In this document: piece by piece, positions 9,601 to 18,371 of the stretch
Numbering within the stretch: position 1 is the stretch's first letter
Layout: each line of letters begins with the position of its first letter
NCBI GenBank assembly: GCA_030678995.1
Contig: JAUXTQ010000046.1
Span: forward strand, 21,254 to 85,253
DNA length: 64,000 nucleotides
Direction of reading: 5' to 3'
DNA from: Caulobacter sp.
GTDB taxonomy: Bacteria > Pseudomonadota > Alphaproteobacteria > Caulobacterales > Caulobacteraceae
Notes under the pieces: generated by a model
Told to the model about the DNA's origin: nothing
The model's input: the letters and a program-made list of their open reading frames with translations, nothing else
The model's database searches: none
Program-made: the position numbers and the translations under genes

Positions 9601-9627
9601 AGGGCCGTCCTTTGGGGCGGCCCTTTT
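9601..9627 (+). terminator. Rho-independent terminator after the Ala-rich lipoprotein
   Basis: A 7-bp stem AGGGCCG / CGGCCCT (9601-9607 with 9618-9624) closes a 10-nt loop and is followed by TTTTCC. It lies about 30 nt after the lipoprotein stop and just before mnmC. Confidence 0.75.
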
Positions 9628-9641
9628 CCTTTGCGGACGCG

Positions 9642-11447
9642 ATGACGCCCGACCAACCCCTGCCCCTGGATCCTGAACTCGTCTGGGGCGACGACGGCCT
9701 GCCCCGGTCGGGCCGTTTCGGCGACGTCTATTTTTCCAGCGACGATGGTCTGGCCGAAACCCGCGCGGTGTTCCTCGCCGGCTGCGGCCTGCCGGAAGCC
9801 TGGGCCGGGCGGCGGCGGTTCGTCGTCGGCGAACTGGGTTTCGGCGCCGGCCTGAACATCGCCGCCCTGCTGCAGCTCTGGTCGCTGACCCGGCAACCGG
9901 GCGCACGGCTGCAGATCTTCTCCGTCGAGGCCTTCCCGGTGTCCCGCGAGGACGCCGTCCGGGCGCTGGATCGCTGGCCGGAGCTGGCCGCGGTCGCCGG
10001 CCCGCTGCTGGCCCGCTGGCCACGCCGGGCGCCGGGCTTCCACCGGCTCGACCTGCCGGACCTGGGCGTGACCCTCGATCTGGCCGTGATGGAGGTCGAG
10101 GAAGCCCTGACCCGGTGGCGCGGCAAGGCTGACGCCTGGTTTCTCGACGGCTTCGCCCCCGCCGCCAACCCGCAGATGTGGCGCCAGGAAGTGCTCGACC
10201 TGGTCGCCGCCCGCAGCGCGGCTGGCGCCCGGGCCGCCACCTTCACCGTCGCCGGCGCGGTCCGCCGCGGCCTGCAGGTCGCCGGATTCACCACAGAGAA
10301 GCGACCGGGCCACGGCCGCAAGCGCGAACGGCTCGAAGCCCGTCTGCCGGGCCAGGCGCGGGATCCTGCCGCCCCGCCCATCGTGGCCGTCATCGGCGCG
10401 GGCATTGCCGGCGCGTCGCTTGCCAGGGCCTTCCGCGCCCTGGGGGTCGAGCCCGTGGTCCTTGACGGACGCGGCCCGGGCGGCGGCGCATCGGGCAATC
10501 CGGCGGCACTGGTCTCGCCGCGTCTTGACGCCGGCCTGGGCCCCCAGGCGCGGCTGCACGCCCAGGGTTTCACCCGGGCCGTCGATCTCTATGGCGATCA
10601 GCCTGACATAGCGGTCGCGAGGGGCGCCCTGCAGCTGGAGGACGGCCCCCGGGACGGCGGTCGGTTCGACGTGATCGCCGCCGCCGACCTGTTCGCCCCG
10701 GACGCGGTGGTTCGCCTCGACGCCGGCGGAACCTCCGCCCTGGCCGGCGAGCCCGTCCCCGCGGGCCTGATCCTGAAGGAGGCGATGGTGATCGAGCCCG
10801 CCGCCCTGCTGCCGGGCTGGACCGGGCCGGTCGTCCGGACGTCAGTGGCCCGCATCGCGCCGCGCGACGGCCGCCAGGCGGTGCTCGATGACGCCGGACA
10901 GACCCTGTGTTTGGCCGATATCGTCTGTATCGCCGCCGGCCACGCCAGCGACGCCTTCGCGCCCGACCTGACCCTGCAGCCTGTGCGCGGGCAGGCCAGC
11001 TGGGCGCGGGGCGCCGGCTTACCGCTGGGCGTCTCGAAGGGCGGCTACGCCATTCCCACCCGGGAGGGCGTGCTGTTCGGCGCGACCTTCGACCGCGACC
11101 GCACCGACGAGACTCCTATTGCCGGCGATGACGCCCGCAACCTGGCCCTTCTGACGGAGACGGTTCCGGCGCTGGCGGCCAGGCTCGCCGACCAGCCCCT
11201 GTCGTCCCGGGCCGGGATCAGGGCGGCGACACGCGACCGCCTGCCCCTGGCCGGCGCGGTTCCGGGGCAGCCGGGCGTCTTCATCCTCTCCGGCCTGGGA
11301 TCGCGCGGCTTCAGCACCGCGCCCCTGCTGGCTGAACACGTGGCCGCCGTGACCCTCGGCGAGCCCTCGCCGCTGCCGGACGACCTCGCCGCCCTGGTCG
11401 ATCCGGCGAGATTCGCCGCGCGCGACCGACGGCGCGCCTCGCCGTAG
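9642..11447 (+). CDS. mnmC: Bifunctional tRNA mnm5s2U methyltransferase / FAD oxidoreductase
   Basis: A 601-residue two-domain enzyme. The N-terminal MnmD methyltransferase domain (about 1-235) has the SAM loop GELGFGAGLN at 63-72 and the DUF752 block AWFLDGFAPAANPQMW. The C-terminal DAO-type FAD domain starts at about residue 248 with VAVIGAGIAGASLARAF. The protein demodifies cmnm5(s2)U to nm5(s2)U and methylates it to mnm5(s2)U at wobble position 34. I chose ATG 9642; an upstream TTG at 9612 lies inside the preceding terminator. Confidence 0.93.
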   Translation: MTPDQPLPLDPELVWGDDGLPRSGRFGDVYFSSDDGLAETRAVFLAGCGLPEAWAGRRRFVVGELGFGAGLNIAALLQLWSLTRQPGARLQIFSVEAFPVSREDAVRALDRWPELAAVAGPLLARWPRRAPGFHRLDLPDLGVTLDLAVMEVEEALTRWRGKADAWFLDGFAPAANPQMWRQEVLDLVAARSAAGARAATFTVAGAVRRGLQVAGFTTEKRPGHGRKRERLEARLPGQARDPAAPPIVAVIGAGIAGASLARAFRALGVEPVVLDGRGPGGGASGNPAALVSPRLDAGLGPQARLHAQGFTRAVDLYGDQPDIAVARGALQLEDGPRDGGRFDVIAAADLFAPDAVVRLDAGGTSALAGEPVPAGLILKEAMVIEPAALLPGWTGPVVRTSVARIAPRDGRQAVLDDAGQTLCLADIVCIAAGHASDAFAPDLTLQPVRGQASWARGAGLPLGVSKGGYAIPTREGVLFGATFDRDRTDETPIAGDDARNLALLTETVPALAARLADQPLSSRAGIRAATRDRLPLAGAVPGQPGVFILSGLGSRGFSTAPLLAEHVAAVTLGEPSPLPDDLAALVDPARFAARDRRRASP

Positions 11448-11506
11448 CGGCCCCGGCGCGCTATGTTCGAGACCGGGACGGGAGCCAAACCGTTTGGAGA
11501 CCCGTG

Positions 11507-11923
11507 ATGAAGACACTGACCATCGCCACCCTCGTCGCCGGACTGGCCCTGACCGCCGGCGCCTCGGCCATCGCCTCTGACGCGCCGGCGGACACCGCCG
11601 CCCAGCCACCCGCCAGGCGCACATGTTTCTTCTCCAGCCAGATCAACGGCTGGCGCGAGGGGCCGGACGACGAGGTCGTCTACCTGGATGTCGGCGCCAA
11701 TGACGTCTACCGGCTGGACATGTTCGGCCGCTGCGTCGGCCTGGATTCGGTGATCACCATCGGCGTGGAGACCCGGGGCGGCGGGACGTCGATCTGCGAC
11801 GGGCTTGATGTGACCCTGATCACCGGCTCGCCGGTCGGCCCCTACCGCTGTCCGGTGTCGAAGATCACCCGGCTCACGCCCGAAGAGGTCAAGGCCCTGA
11901 CAGCGAAGAAAAGGGGCCGCTAG
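11507..11923 (+). CDS. Secreted DUF6491-like protein
   Basis: A 138-residue protein. A Sec signal peptide (LTIATLVAGLALTAGASAIA) precedes a domain with conserved Cys: CFFSSQINGWR, DDEVVYLDVGANDVYRLDMFG, then SICDGLDVTLI and YRCPVSKITRL. This matches my recollection of DUF6491, a periplasmic family of unknown function in Caulobacterales and Xanthomonadales. ATG 11507 follows GGAGA with good spacing; a GTG one codon upstream is possible. No clear functional partner lies nearby. Confidence 0.75.
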   Translation: MKTLTIATLVAGLALTAGASAIASDAPADTAAQPPARRTCFFSSQINGWREGPDDEVVYLDVGANDVYRLDMFGRCVGLDSVITIGVETRGGGTSICDGLDVTLITGSPVGPYRCPVSKITRLTPEEVKALTAKKRGR

Positions 11924-12015
11924 CCTCTCTGACGGCCTGCCTGCGACAGCCTGTCGCAAGGGTTGCGGGCAACCGAATCGCCGGCCGCGACATTCCGCGC
12001 CGTGGAACCTTTGCG

Positions 12016-12549
12016 ATGCGACCGGTAGACAGGTCGCCGAACGCCGTTCCGCAGGGCGGACGGAGGCTGGGTTCACGAGTGGACGGTGAAATTTTGCATC
12101 AGCGCGGGTCGTTTCGGCCCGAGGTCTTCTTCATAGGCCGAACCGAGGGCTGGGGCGTGGCCCGCGGCCCGACGGGCCGAATCCTGCGCCGGTGCCGGAT
12201 CGTGACCGACGGCCACCTCGACGAGGCCTACCGCGCCATCCACTTCGACGAGACCTTTCACTGGGACAACGGCGAGAACGACGAATGGCGCTGGGCCATG
12301 ACGCGCGGTCTGGACGGACGATACGTCGCCGCCGAGTCCATGGCCGGAGCCGGCATCCAGGGCCAGTTCGACGGGGGCGACTACCTGCTCTCGTTCCGGC
12401 GACCGCTGCGGCCGGACGGCGGGCCGCGCCCACGGTTCACCACCCGGTTCACCCAGATCTCGCCGGACGTGGCGTTGAAGACCGTACGGCTGTCGCTGCT
12501 CGGCCTTCCGCTGGGCGGCATGACCGCCTTCCACCAGCGGGTCCGCTGA
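12016..12549 (+). CDS. DUF3833-like protein
   Basis: A 177-residue protein with the DUF3833 signature pattern: FRPEVFFIGRTEGWGVA, LDEAYRAIHFDETFHWDNGE, then MAGAGIQGQFDGGDYLLSF. Family members are often lipoproteins, but no lipobox is visible here, so the true start is uncertain: ATG 12016 gives an unstructured basic N-terminus, and GTG 12079 would start close to the conserved domain. Function unknown. It is convergent with the type I secretion genes. Confidence 0.7.
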   Translation: MRPVDRSPNAVPQGGRRLGSRVDGEILHQRGSFRPEVFFIGRTEGWGVARGPTGRILRRCRIVTDGHLDEAYRAIHFDETFHWDNGENDEWRWAMTRGLDGRYVAAESMAGAGIQGQFDGGDYLLSFRRPLRPDGGPRPRFTTRFTQISPDVALKTVRLSLLGLPLGGMTAFHQRVR

Positions 12550-12555
12550 CCCCGG

Positions 12556-13932
12556 CTAGTGTTCCCGGCCTGACCGCCAGAAGGTCTGCAGCAGCGGCTC
12601 CAGCAGGTAGTCCAGGGCTGTCCGCTTGCGCAGAGGGACCAGCACCTCGACCGGCAGGCCGGCCTGCAGACCGGTGCGCGGGCCGCGAACCTTGCGGACG
12701 CGCTCCATCTCCCCGGGCGGCACCGAGATCTCCGCGCGGAAGAAGCGCTGCCCTGACTTCTCGTCGAGGAAGCTGTCCGCGGACAGTTCGGTCAGGACCC
12801 CCTTGAGGATGGGCAGATCCCGCTCGTGCAGCGAGGTGAAGCGGATCTGGGTCTCCTGCCCTTCCTTCAGGTCGTCGGCGTCGTTGGGCGCGACATTGGC
12901 CTGAATCACCAGGGCGCGGTCCTGCGGCACGATCTCCATCAGAAGCGCCCCCGGGCCGACCACCCCGCCGACGGTGAACACCGTCAGGCCGACGACCTTG
13001 CCGCCCTCGGGCGCGCGGACAGTGGTGCGGGCGACCTGGTCGCGCATGGCCGCCAGCCTGGGCTGAAGCTCGTCCAGGCGGACCTGAACGTCGCGAAGCT
13101 GGCTGGTGACCTCCTCGATCATCTGGCGGTCGATGGACAGCAGCTGCATGCGGGTCTCGCCGATGGCCTCGCCGGACCGGGCGATCTGCGCGCGGAAGGC
13201 GCCGTCCTCGCCGGCCAGGGACGCTTCAGTGCGCTCCAGGGCGCGGACCCGGTTGACCGGCGCGTAGCCCTGGGCAGCCAGTTTACGCATGCCGTCCAGT
13301 TCCTCGCCGATCAGCCGCTGCTGTTCGGCGTTGGCCTCCAGCTGCTTCTGGTAGCCGGTGACCTGTTCGCTGAGCTGGCTGACGCGCTGGCTCAGAACCC
13401 CCCGCTGCGCCTCGATGGAGCGGCGACGGGCGACGAACTGCTGGCGCTGCAGGACCATGGCCTCGTCGGCGATGACCTTGTCCTCGGGCGCCAGCGTGGC
13501 GAACTCGGGTGGCGCGGCAAAGGCGCCGAGATGGCGGCGCTCGGCATCGAGCCTGGCGCGCTGGGACAGCAGGGCGAAGACCTCGCCGGTGATCGCCCGC
13601 TCATTGGCGCGCAATTCCCCCGCGCCCAGCTCGACCAGCACCTGGCCCTTGGCGACCACCTGGCCCTCGGTGACGTGAATGGCGCTGACCGTGCCACCCT
13701 CGCGGTGCTGCACCGACTGGCGGTTGCCGGACACGGCGATGACGCCTTGGGCGTAGGCCCCGGCGTCGAGACGCGTGATCCCCGCCCATCCCAGGAACAG
13801 AACGAAGAAGCTGATCGCGATGCCGGCGCCCCAACGCAGTTCGTTGCGCGGGTCGTCGCTGAGGCTGTTGGGCGTGCTGGGCTGTCCAGCCGGACGGTCG
13901 AGCGCCAGCGCGGCATCGGCGACACTCATCAC
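12556..13932 (-). CDS. Type I secretion periplasmic adaptor, HlyD/PrtE/RsaE family
   Basis: A 458-residue membrane fusion protein. One N-terminal transmembrane helix (about residues 34-55) is followed by a lipoyl-like half (GGTVSAIHVTEGQVVAKGQ), a long coiled-coil hairpin (about 120-310), the second lipoyl half (TTVRAPEGGKVVGLTVFTVG) and a beta-barrel ending in GLQAGLPVEVLVPL. It links the inner-membrane ABC exporter to a TolC-type channel. Its start overlaps the ATPase gene stop by 4 nt, so the pair is coupled. The outer-membrane component is not in the window. Confidence 0.93.
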   Translation of the reverse strand: MMSVADAALALDRPAGQPSTPNSLSDDPRNELRWGAGIAISFFVLFLGWAGITRLDAGAYAQGVIAVSGNRQSVQHREGGTVSAIHVTEGQVVAKGQVLVELGAGELRANERAITGEVFALLSQRARLDAERRHLGAFAAPPEFATLAPEDKVIADEAMVLQRQQFVARRRSIEAQRGVLSQRVSQLSEQVTGYQKQLEANAEQQRLIGEELDGMRKLAAQGYAPVNRVRALERTEASLAGEDGAFRAQIARSGEAIGETRMQLLSIDRQMIEEVTSQLRDVQVRLDELQPRLAAMRDQVARTTVRAPEGGKVVGLTVFTVGGVVGPGALLMEIVPQDRALVIQANVAPNDADDLKEGQETQIRFTSLHERDLPILKGVLTELSADSFLDEKSGQRFFRAEISVPPGEMERVRKVRGPRTGLQAGLPVEVLVPLRKRTALDYLLEPLLQTFWRSGREH

Positions 13933-15695
13933 TGACCCTTCAGTTCAACGACATTGGCGCCGGCCGGCCGGCCGGCTCCGGACATCGCGGCCAGCACCTC
14001 CGCGCGAGGCCCGATCCGCTCGACGGCGCCGTCCCGCAGGACGAGCAGCGTGTCGGCGATCGCCAGGACGCCCGTGCGGTGGGCGATGATCATGATCGAG
14101 GCGCCGCGCGCCTTGGCGTCGGCGATCGCCTTGGCCAGCGCCATCTCACCCTCGGCGTCGAGGCAGGAGTTGGGCTCGTCCAGCACCAGCAACGCCGGCT
14201 CGCCGTAGAGGGCGCGGGCCAGGGCGACCCGCTGCGCCTGGCCGGCGGACAGGCCGCGGCCGCCGTGGGCCAGGACCGTGTCGTAGCCCTTGGGCAGCTT
14301 GAGGATCATCTCATGCACGCCGCCGGCCTGGGCCGCGGCGACCACCGCCGCGTCGATGGCCAGGGGGTCATCGCCGCGCCAGACGGCGAAGCGGGAAATA
14401 TTGTCGCGCACGCTGCCGGCGATCAGGGCGCTGTCCTGCGGCAGGTAGCCGATGTGGCTGCCCAGCCGGTCGGGGTCCCAGTCGGCGAGGTTGGCCCCGT
14501 CGAGGCGCACCACGCCGGCGTCGGGAGTGATCGCGCCCACCGCCAGCCGGGCCACCGTCGTCTTGCCGGCCCCGCTGGGACCGACCACGCCGAGCACCTC
14601 GCCCGGCTCCAGGCCGAAGGAGACGCCCTTGAGCAGCAGCGTGTCCGAACCGGGCGCGCGTTGAACCACCTTGTCGAATCGCAGGGCGCCCCGGGGGGCG
14701 GGCAGCTGGGTGCGGGGCGTCTCGGGTCCCTCGGCGCCGAACAGTTCGGCCAATATCTTCAGGGCGCCCCGCGCCTGCACCACGGTGCTCCAGGAGCCGA
14801 CCACCTGCTCAACGGGCTGAAGGGCGCGGCTCATCAGAATCGAGCCGGCTATGATCGCGCCGGCGGAAATCTGCCGCTCCACCGCCAGCCACGCCCCCAG
14901 GCCAAGGGCGGCGGACTGGAGGAACAGGCGCATGAACTTGGTCGCGGCCGCGAACCCGCCGCCGGTGAACTGGGCCTGGCCGGCCAGGCCCAGGCCCGTG
15001 CGGCGGTCGGCCAGCTGGCGCTCGCGCAGGGCGCCGCGCATGCCCAGCGCCCGCACGACGTCGGCGTTCTGGGCGGCCGCCTCCTGGGCCTGGTAGGCCA
15101 GGTTGGTCGACTTGTTGGCTTCCTGGGATTTGGCCTTGGTCGAGCGTTCATTGAGCAGCGCCAGGGCGACCAGGATGCCGCCACCCACGATGGTCAGGGC
15201 GCCCAACGCCGGGTGCAGCATGAAAGCGATGATGACGTAGATCGGCGTCCAGGGTGCGTCGAGGAAGCCCAGCGCCGCCGGGCCGGATATGGCCTGGCGC
15301 AGGATGTCGAACTCGCGCATGCCCTGGATCGGCGCTCCCGGCGCCGCGCGAGCCATGAGCTTCTCAAGCAACGGCCCGGCCAACATCTTGTCGAGCCGCA
15401 GGCTGGCCCGGACCAGCAGGCGCGCGCGCAGGGCGTCTAGCAGCGCCAGGGTGATCAGGGCGAAGGCCACCACCAGGGTGATGAAGAACAGGGTCATCAG
15501 GCCGCCGGTCGGCACCACCCGGTCATAGACCTGCAGCATGTAGATCGACGGGGTCAGGAACAGCAGGTTCAACAGGCCGCTGAACGCCGCGATGCCAATG
15601 AAATGCGGCCGGCAGGCGCTGAACGCCGTGCCCAGAGGTCCGGGCAGGTCGATACTGAGAAACTTCAAGGCCGGCCCTTTTTGGCGAAGCGCCAA
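13929..15695 (-). CDS. Type I secretion ABC transporter, PrtD/RsaD family
   Basis: A 588-residue half-transporter with an N-terminal membrane domain (about 20-310) and an ABC ATPase. Walker A GPSGAGKTT lies near residue 369, signature LSAGQ near 480 (Ala instead of Gly at position three), Walker B LLVLDEP near 500, and the H-loop in IIAHR. There is no C39 peptidase domain, so this is the class that exports RTX proteases or S-layer proteins with uncleaved C-terminal signals. No RTX substrate is encoded beside it. Confidence 0.93.
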   Translation of the reverse strand: MALRQKGPALKFLSIDLPGPLGTAFSACRPHFIGIAAFSGLLNLLFLTPSIYMLQVYDRVVPTGGLMTLFFITLVVAFALITLALLDALRARLLVRASLRLDKMLAGPLLEKLMARAAPGAPIQGMREFDILRQAISGPAALGFLDAPWTPIYVIIAFMLHPALGALTIVGGGILVALALLNERSTKAKSQEANKSTNLAYQAQEAAAQNADVVRALGMRGALRERQLADRRTGLGLAGQAQFTGGGFAAATKFMRLFLQSAALGLGAWLAVERQISAGAIIAGSILMSRALQPVEQVVGSWSTVVQARGALKILAELFGAEGPETPRTQLPAPRGALRFDKVVQRAPGSDTLLLKGVSFGLEPGEVLGVVGPSGAGKTTVARLAVGAITPDAGVVRLDGANLADWDPDRLGSHIGYLPQDSALIAGSVRDNISRFAVWRGDDPLAIDAAVVAAAQAGGVHEMILKLPKGYDTVLAHGGRGLSAGQAQRVALARALYGEPALLVLDEPNSCLDAEGEMALAKAIADAKARGASIMIIAHRTGVLAIADTLLVLRDGAVERIGPRAEVLAAMSGAGRPAGANVVELKGQ

Positions 15696-15812
15696 ACGCG
15701 CCTGTGGAGTCTATTCCACACGCCGATCCCGGCCAATGCGGCAATGTCGCGGCGGCAAAGACTTAACAAGGGGGATGGACGAAAGGGGAAAGGCGCATTT
15801 ACCTGTGCGTTT

Positions 15813-16571
15813 ATGGGGGATCGACACGACCCGACGGCGATAGAACGGCTAACTCCGCGTGAGCGGGAGTGCCTTCGCTTGGTCGCCGGGCACCTCCATT
15901 CCAAGGAAATCGCCCGCCGCCTGAGCATCTCCCAGCACACGGTCGATGGGCACCTGAACGAGGCCCGCCGGCGGCTCGGCGTCAGCAGCCGCCGCGACGC
16001 CGCCCGCCTGCTGGTGGCCTGGGAAGTGGACCATACCCCCCTCAACGATTTAGGGGGCGCCCCGGGCGGGGTGGCTCCAGGACCCACTGATCCGTCAGCC
16101 TTCTCGCAGTTGTTGCGGGGAGTGGACGATGGACGACATCAGGGAACAGGAGATCTACGACATCGGGACGCCCCCGGTGGTTGGGGCGGCGCAGGAGCCG
16201 GCGCTCTGGAACCCGGCCGCGGATATGCCGGTCTGGACCTGGAGCCAACTGGAAGACGCGCTGACGGAGCTGGCGGCGAGTCGGCAACAGCACGACATGA
16301 TCGAGAGTCTGGTGTCGGCGACGCGCAAGCAGGCCCGATACCTGCCTTCGGGACACACCCTGAAGGAGATTCTCTGCATCGCTTGGGTGATCGCGGACGA
16401 GACCTTCAAGGGCGGTCGGGGGGAGGACTCCTCCATGACCTAGCCCCCCTCCGCCGCCTGGCGCTCATCGGCGCCGCCGCGGTCCTGGCCGCCTTTCTGC
16501 TCAGCGCCGTGATCATCGCGAGCCACCAGTTCGCCTACGTGATCCAGCAGAGCATGTCCGGCTGGGACTAG
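15813..16571 (+). CDS. LuxR-type helix-turn-helix regulator with hydrophobic C-terminus; middle of the frame doubtful
   Basis: From ATG 15813 the frame stays open for 252 codons. Residues about 12-68 form a clear LuxR/GerE DNA-binding domain (LTPRERECLRLVAGHLHSKE, then HTVDGHLNEARRRLG). The last 40 residues form one transmembrane helix (LALIGAAAVLAAFLLSAVII), matching a known alphaproteobacterial class of membrane-tethered small LuxR proteins. But codons between about 16129 and 16440 are Gly/Arg/His-rich with poor third-position GC in this frame, while another ORF there looks genuinely coding. Either overlapping genes or a frameshift is present. Divergent from the type I secretion genes. Confidence 0.6.
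   Translation: MGDRHDPTAIERLTPRERECLRLVAGHLHSKEIARRLSISQHTVDGHLNEARRRLGVSSRRDAARLLVAWEVDHTPLNDLGGAPGGVAPGPTDPSAFSQLLRGVDDGRHQGTGDLRHRDAPGGWGGAGAGALEPGRGYAGLDLEPTGRRADGAGGESATARHDRESGVGDAQAGPIPAFGTHPEGDSLHRLGDRGRDLQGRSGGGLLHDLAPLRRLALIGAAAVLAAFLLSAVIIASHQFAYVIQQSMSGWD
16129..16443 (+). CDS. 104-residue protein nested in another frame of the LuxR-type ORF
   Basis: ATG 16129 follows GGGGAG at suitable spacing. The product has ordinary, balanced composition (start MDDIREQEIYDIGTPPVVGA, then a helical part around LEDALTELAASRQQHDMIES), and strongly GC-rich third codon positions in this frame only. It is soluble and of unknown family. Near its end is a run of six G (16418-16423); a -1 shift there would move translation into the frame encoding the downstream transmembrane helix, giving a tail-anchored protein. 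Whether such a shift or an assembly indel occurs cannot be decided from sequence alone. Confidence 0.65.
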   Translation: MDDIREQEIYDIGTPPVVGAAQEPALWNPAADMPVWTWSQLEDALTELAASRQQHDMIESLVSATRKQARYLPSGHTLKEILCIAWVIADETFKGGRGEDSSMT

Positions 16572-16660
16572 CGACCGGGGTCTTCTGAACCCCACCCAGT
16601 TCCAACATCGCAATGCAATCCGGCGAGCCGACCCTTCGGCGCGCGCGGGAGGAGTCTGTC

Positions 16661-17017
16661 ATGAAACGCAAGATCCTGGGACATCAGGTCGCTGACCAGT
16701 TGTTCGCCGCCGAGGCGGCTATCGACCGCGCGCTCTCGGCCGTCGCGACCCTGACGGCCATGCTTCCCACCATGCGCGTCGAGGCCAACCTGTCGGCGGT
16801 CGTCGGCCAGAGCGTGTTTGAACGGTCCTGCCAGACCATCGCGGCCCTCACAGAGGCCCGCCGCGGCATCGTCGACACCCATCACGCCCTGACCGAGGTG
16901 CAGCGGCAGATCGGCCTGGGCGCCGTGGCGCTGGGCGGCGAGGACAAGCCGGATGAGAACGACCCGCCGGTGGGGCGGAGCCTGCGCGGTGTGGCGGGAG
17001 GACGCAGGGCCGCCTGA
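16661..17017 (+). CDS. Conserved hypothetical protein, helical
   Basis: A 118-residue protein from ATG 16661, preceded by GGAGG at about 16649-16653. The body is predicted helical: KILGHQVADQLFAAEAAIDR, then LTEARRGIVDTHHALTEVQR. No membrane segment or signal peptide. The amphipathic two-to-three helix pattern resembles small helical-bundle proteins of unknown function seen beside LuxR-type genes in Caulobacterales. It forms a loose group with the preceding nested gene and the following membrane protein. Confidence 0.75.
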   Translation: MKRKILGHQVADQLFAAEAAIDRALSAVATLTAMLPTMRVEANLSAVVGQSVFERSCQTIAALTEARRGIVDTHHALTEVQRQIGLGAVALGGEDKPDENDPPVGRSLRGVAGGRRAA

Positions 17018-17082
17018 GGCCTTACCTTGCAAGACCTTTTGGGTTGAGATGGTCGGAGCCAACCGGAAAGGGGCTTCTGGCC

Positions 17083-17514
17083 ATGTTCCTGACGCCCGCC
17101 TCGCAGATCGGCGCCTTGATCATGACCGCCGTTTGCCTGTTCGCCGCCTGGGCCGGAGGACGGCCCCAGCGGCTGACCGCCGGGATCGTCTTCGTCGCCT
17201 GGATCCTGTCGGCGGCGATCCAGGACCGCAGCTATCGCAACCCGCAGTACCTCACCCTGGTGCTCGACGCCTTCCTGATGGTGGTGTTCGTCGGCATGGC
17301 CCTGAAGTGGCGCCACAGCTGGCTGATGTGGTTGGCGGCCTTCCAGGCGCTGACCACCGCCACCCATGTCGCGGCCATCCTCGACCCCCGCATCTGGGCC
17401 AGAGCCTCGATCACCGCCTACATGATCTGGAGCTACCTGGCGCTGGCTTCGCTCCTGTGGGGCGGGGTGGCGGGCCTGTTGGAGCGGCGGCGCGGGGGAC
17501 CTATCGCCCGGTGA
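17083..17514 (+). CDS. Small integral membrane protein
   Basis: A 143-residue protein with four hydrophobic helices (about residues 8-24, 31-50, 58-76, 112-132) and a basic end LERRRGGPIAR. ATG 17083 is preceded by GAAAGGGG. No family was recognised. Its 3' end overlaps the convergent crotonase gene by 14 nt. Confidence 0.75.
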   Translation: MFLTPASQIGALIMTAVCLFAAWAGGRPQRLTAGIVFVAWILSAAIQDRSYRNPQYLTLVLDAFLMVVFVGMALKWRHSWLMWLAAFQALTTATHVAAILDPRIWARASITAYMIWSYLALASLLWGGVAGLLERRRGGPIAR

Positions 17515-18310
17515 AGGCCGGGGGCCGCTTCTCGACGAAATGGGCCACCCCTTCCTTGAAGTCCGCCGACGCGAAGCTCTCGGTCATGTCGCCGTTGGCC
17601 GTTTCGATCGCCTCGCCGAGCTGCTGGAACTGGGCGGCCCAGATCTCGCGTTTCATCACACCCATCGAGCGCGGCGAGACCTCATTGGCCAGCATCCGGG
17701 CATAGGCCATCACCTCGTCCATGAAAGCCCCCGCCGGCATCACCCGATTGACCAGGCCGATCCGCTCCGCCTCGGCGGCGCTGACCCGGCGGGCGGAGAA
17801 CAGCAGGTCGGCGGCCTGGGCAAAGCCCACCAGCCGCGGCAGCAGCCAGCTGATGCCGTGCTCGGCGATCAACCCCCGCCGAGAGAAGGAGGTAGTGAAC
17901 ACCGCCGTCTCCGACGCGAAACGGATGTCGGTGTAGAGGGCCATGACCATGCCCAGCCCCGCGCAGGCGCCGTTGATCGCCCCGATGATCGGCTTGGGCA
18001 CACTGGGGAAGTAGGAATAGGTCTTGCGGAAGTTGTCGGGCGCGGAGGGATCGAAGGGCTCGTCGGGGGCGGTCTCGCGCTGCCCCGAACCGATGTCTTG
18101 CAGGGCATTCATGTCGGCCCCGGCGCAGAAGCCCCGGCCGGCCCCCGTCAGGACGATGACCCGCACCGCCGGATCGTCCGTGGCCACCCGCATGGCCGCC
18201 TTGACCTCCAGGTGCATCTGGCCGGTCCAGGCGTTCAGCCGGTCGGGCCGGTTAAGCGTGACGACGGCGACCCCGTCCTCGACCTGATACAGAATGTCCT
18301 GATAGCTCAT
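17501..18310 (-). CDS. Enoyl-CoA hydratase/isomerase (crotonase) family protein
   Basis: A 269-residue crotonase. The oxyanion-hole segments are present: FCAGADM, and GACAGLGMVMALYTDIRF. The region that carries the second catalytic Glu in hydratases reads GLIAEHGISWLLPRL, so one Glu is retained. The protein therefore plausibly hydrates or isomerises enoyl-CoA in fatty or aromatic acid degradation. Start chosen at ATG 18310 (MSYQDILYQVEDG). A second crotonase gene is transcribed divergently 61 bp away, suggesting shared regulation. Confidence 0.88.
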   Translation of the reverse strand: MSYQDILYQVEDGVAVVTLNRPDRLNAWTGQMHLEVKAAMRVATDDPAVRVIVLTGAGRGFCAGADMNALQDIGSGQRETAPDEPFDPSAPDNFRKTYSYFPSVPKPIIGAINGACAGLGMVMALYTDIRFASETAVFTTSFSRRGLIAEHGISWLLPRLVGFAQAADLLFSARRVSAAEAERIGLVNRVMPAGAFMDEVMAYARMLANEVSPRSMGVMKREIWAAQFQQLGEAIETANGDMTESFASADFKEGVAHFVEKRPPAFTGR

Positions 18311-18371
18311 GGCGGCCTCCCGTCCGTTCGTTGCCGGGAAGCCTAGACCAACCGATGGGGGAGTCGAGGCG

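Noticed and set aside
9169..10559. Long Gly/Arg/Ala-rich minus-strand ORFs opposite the lipoprotein and mnmC genes
   Set aside because: Composition is that of antisense shadows in GC-rich DNA, and the plus-strand genes have recognisable domains.
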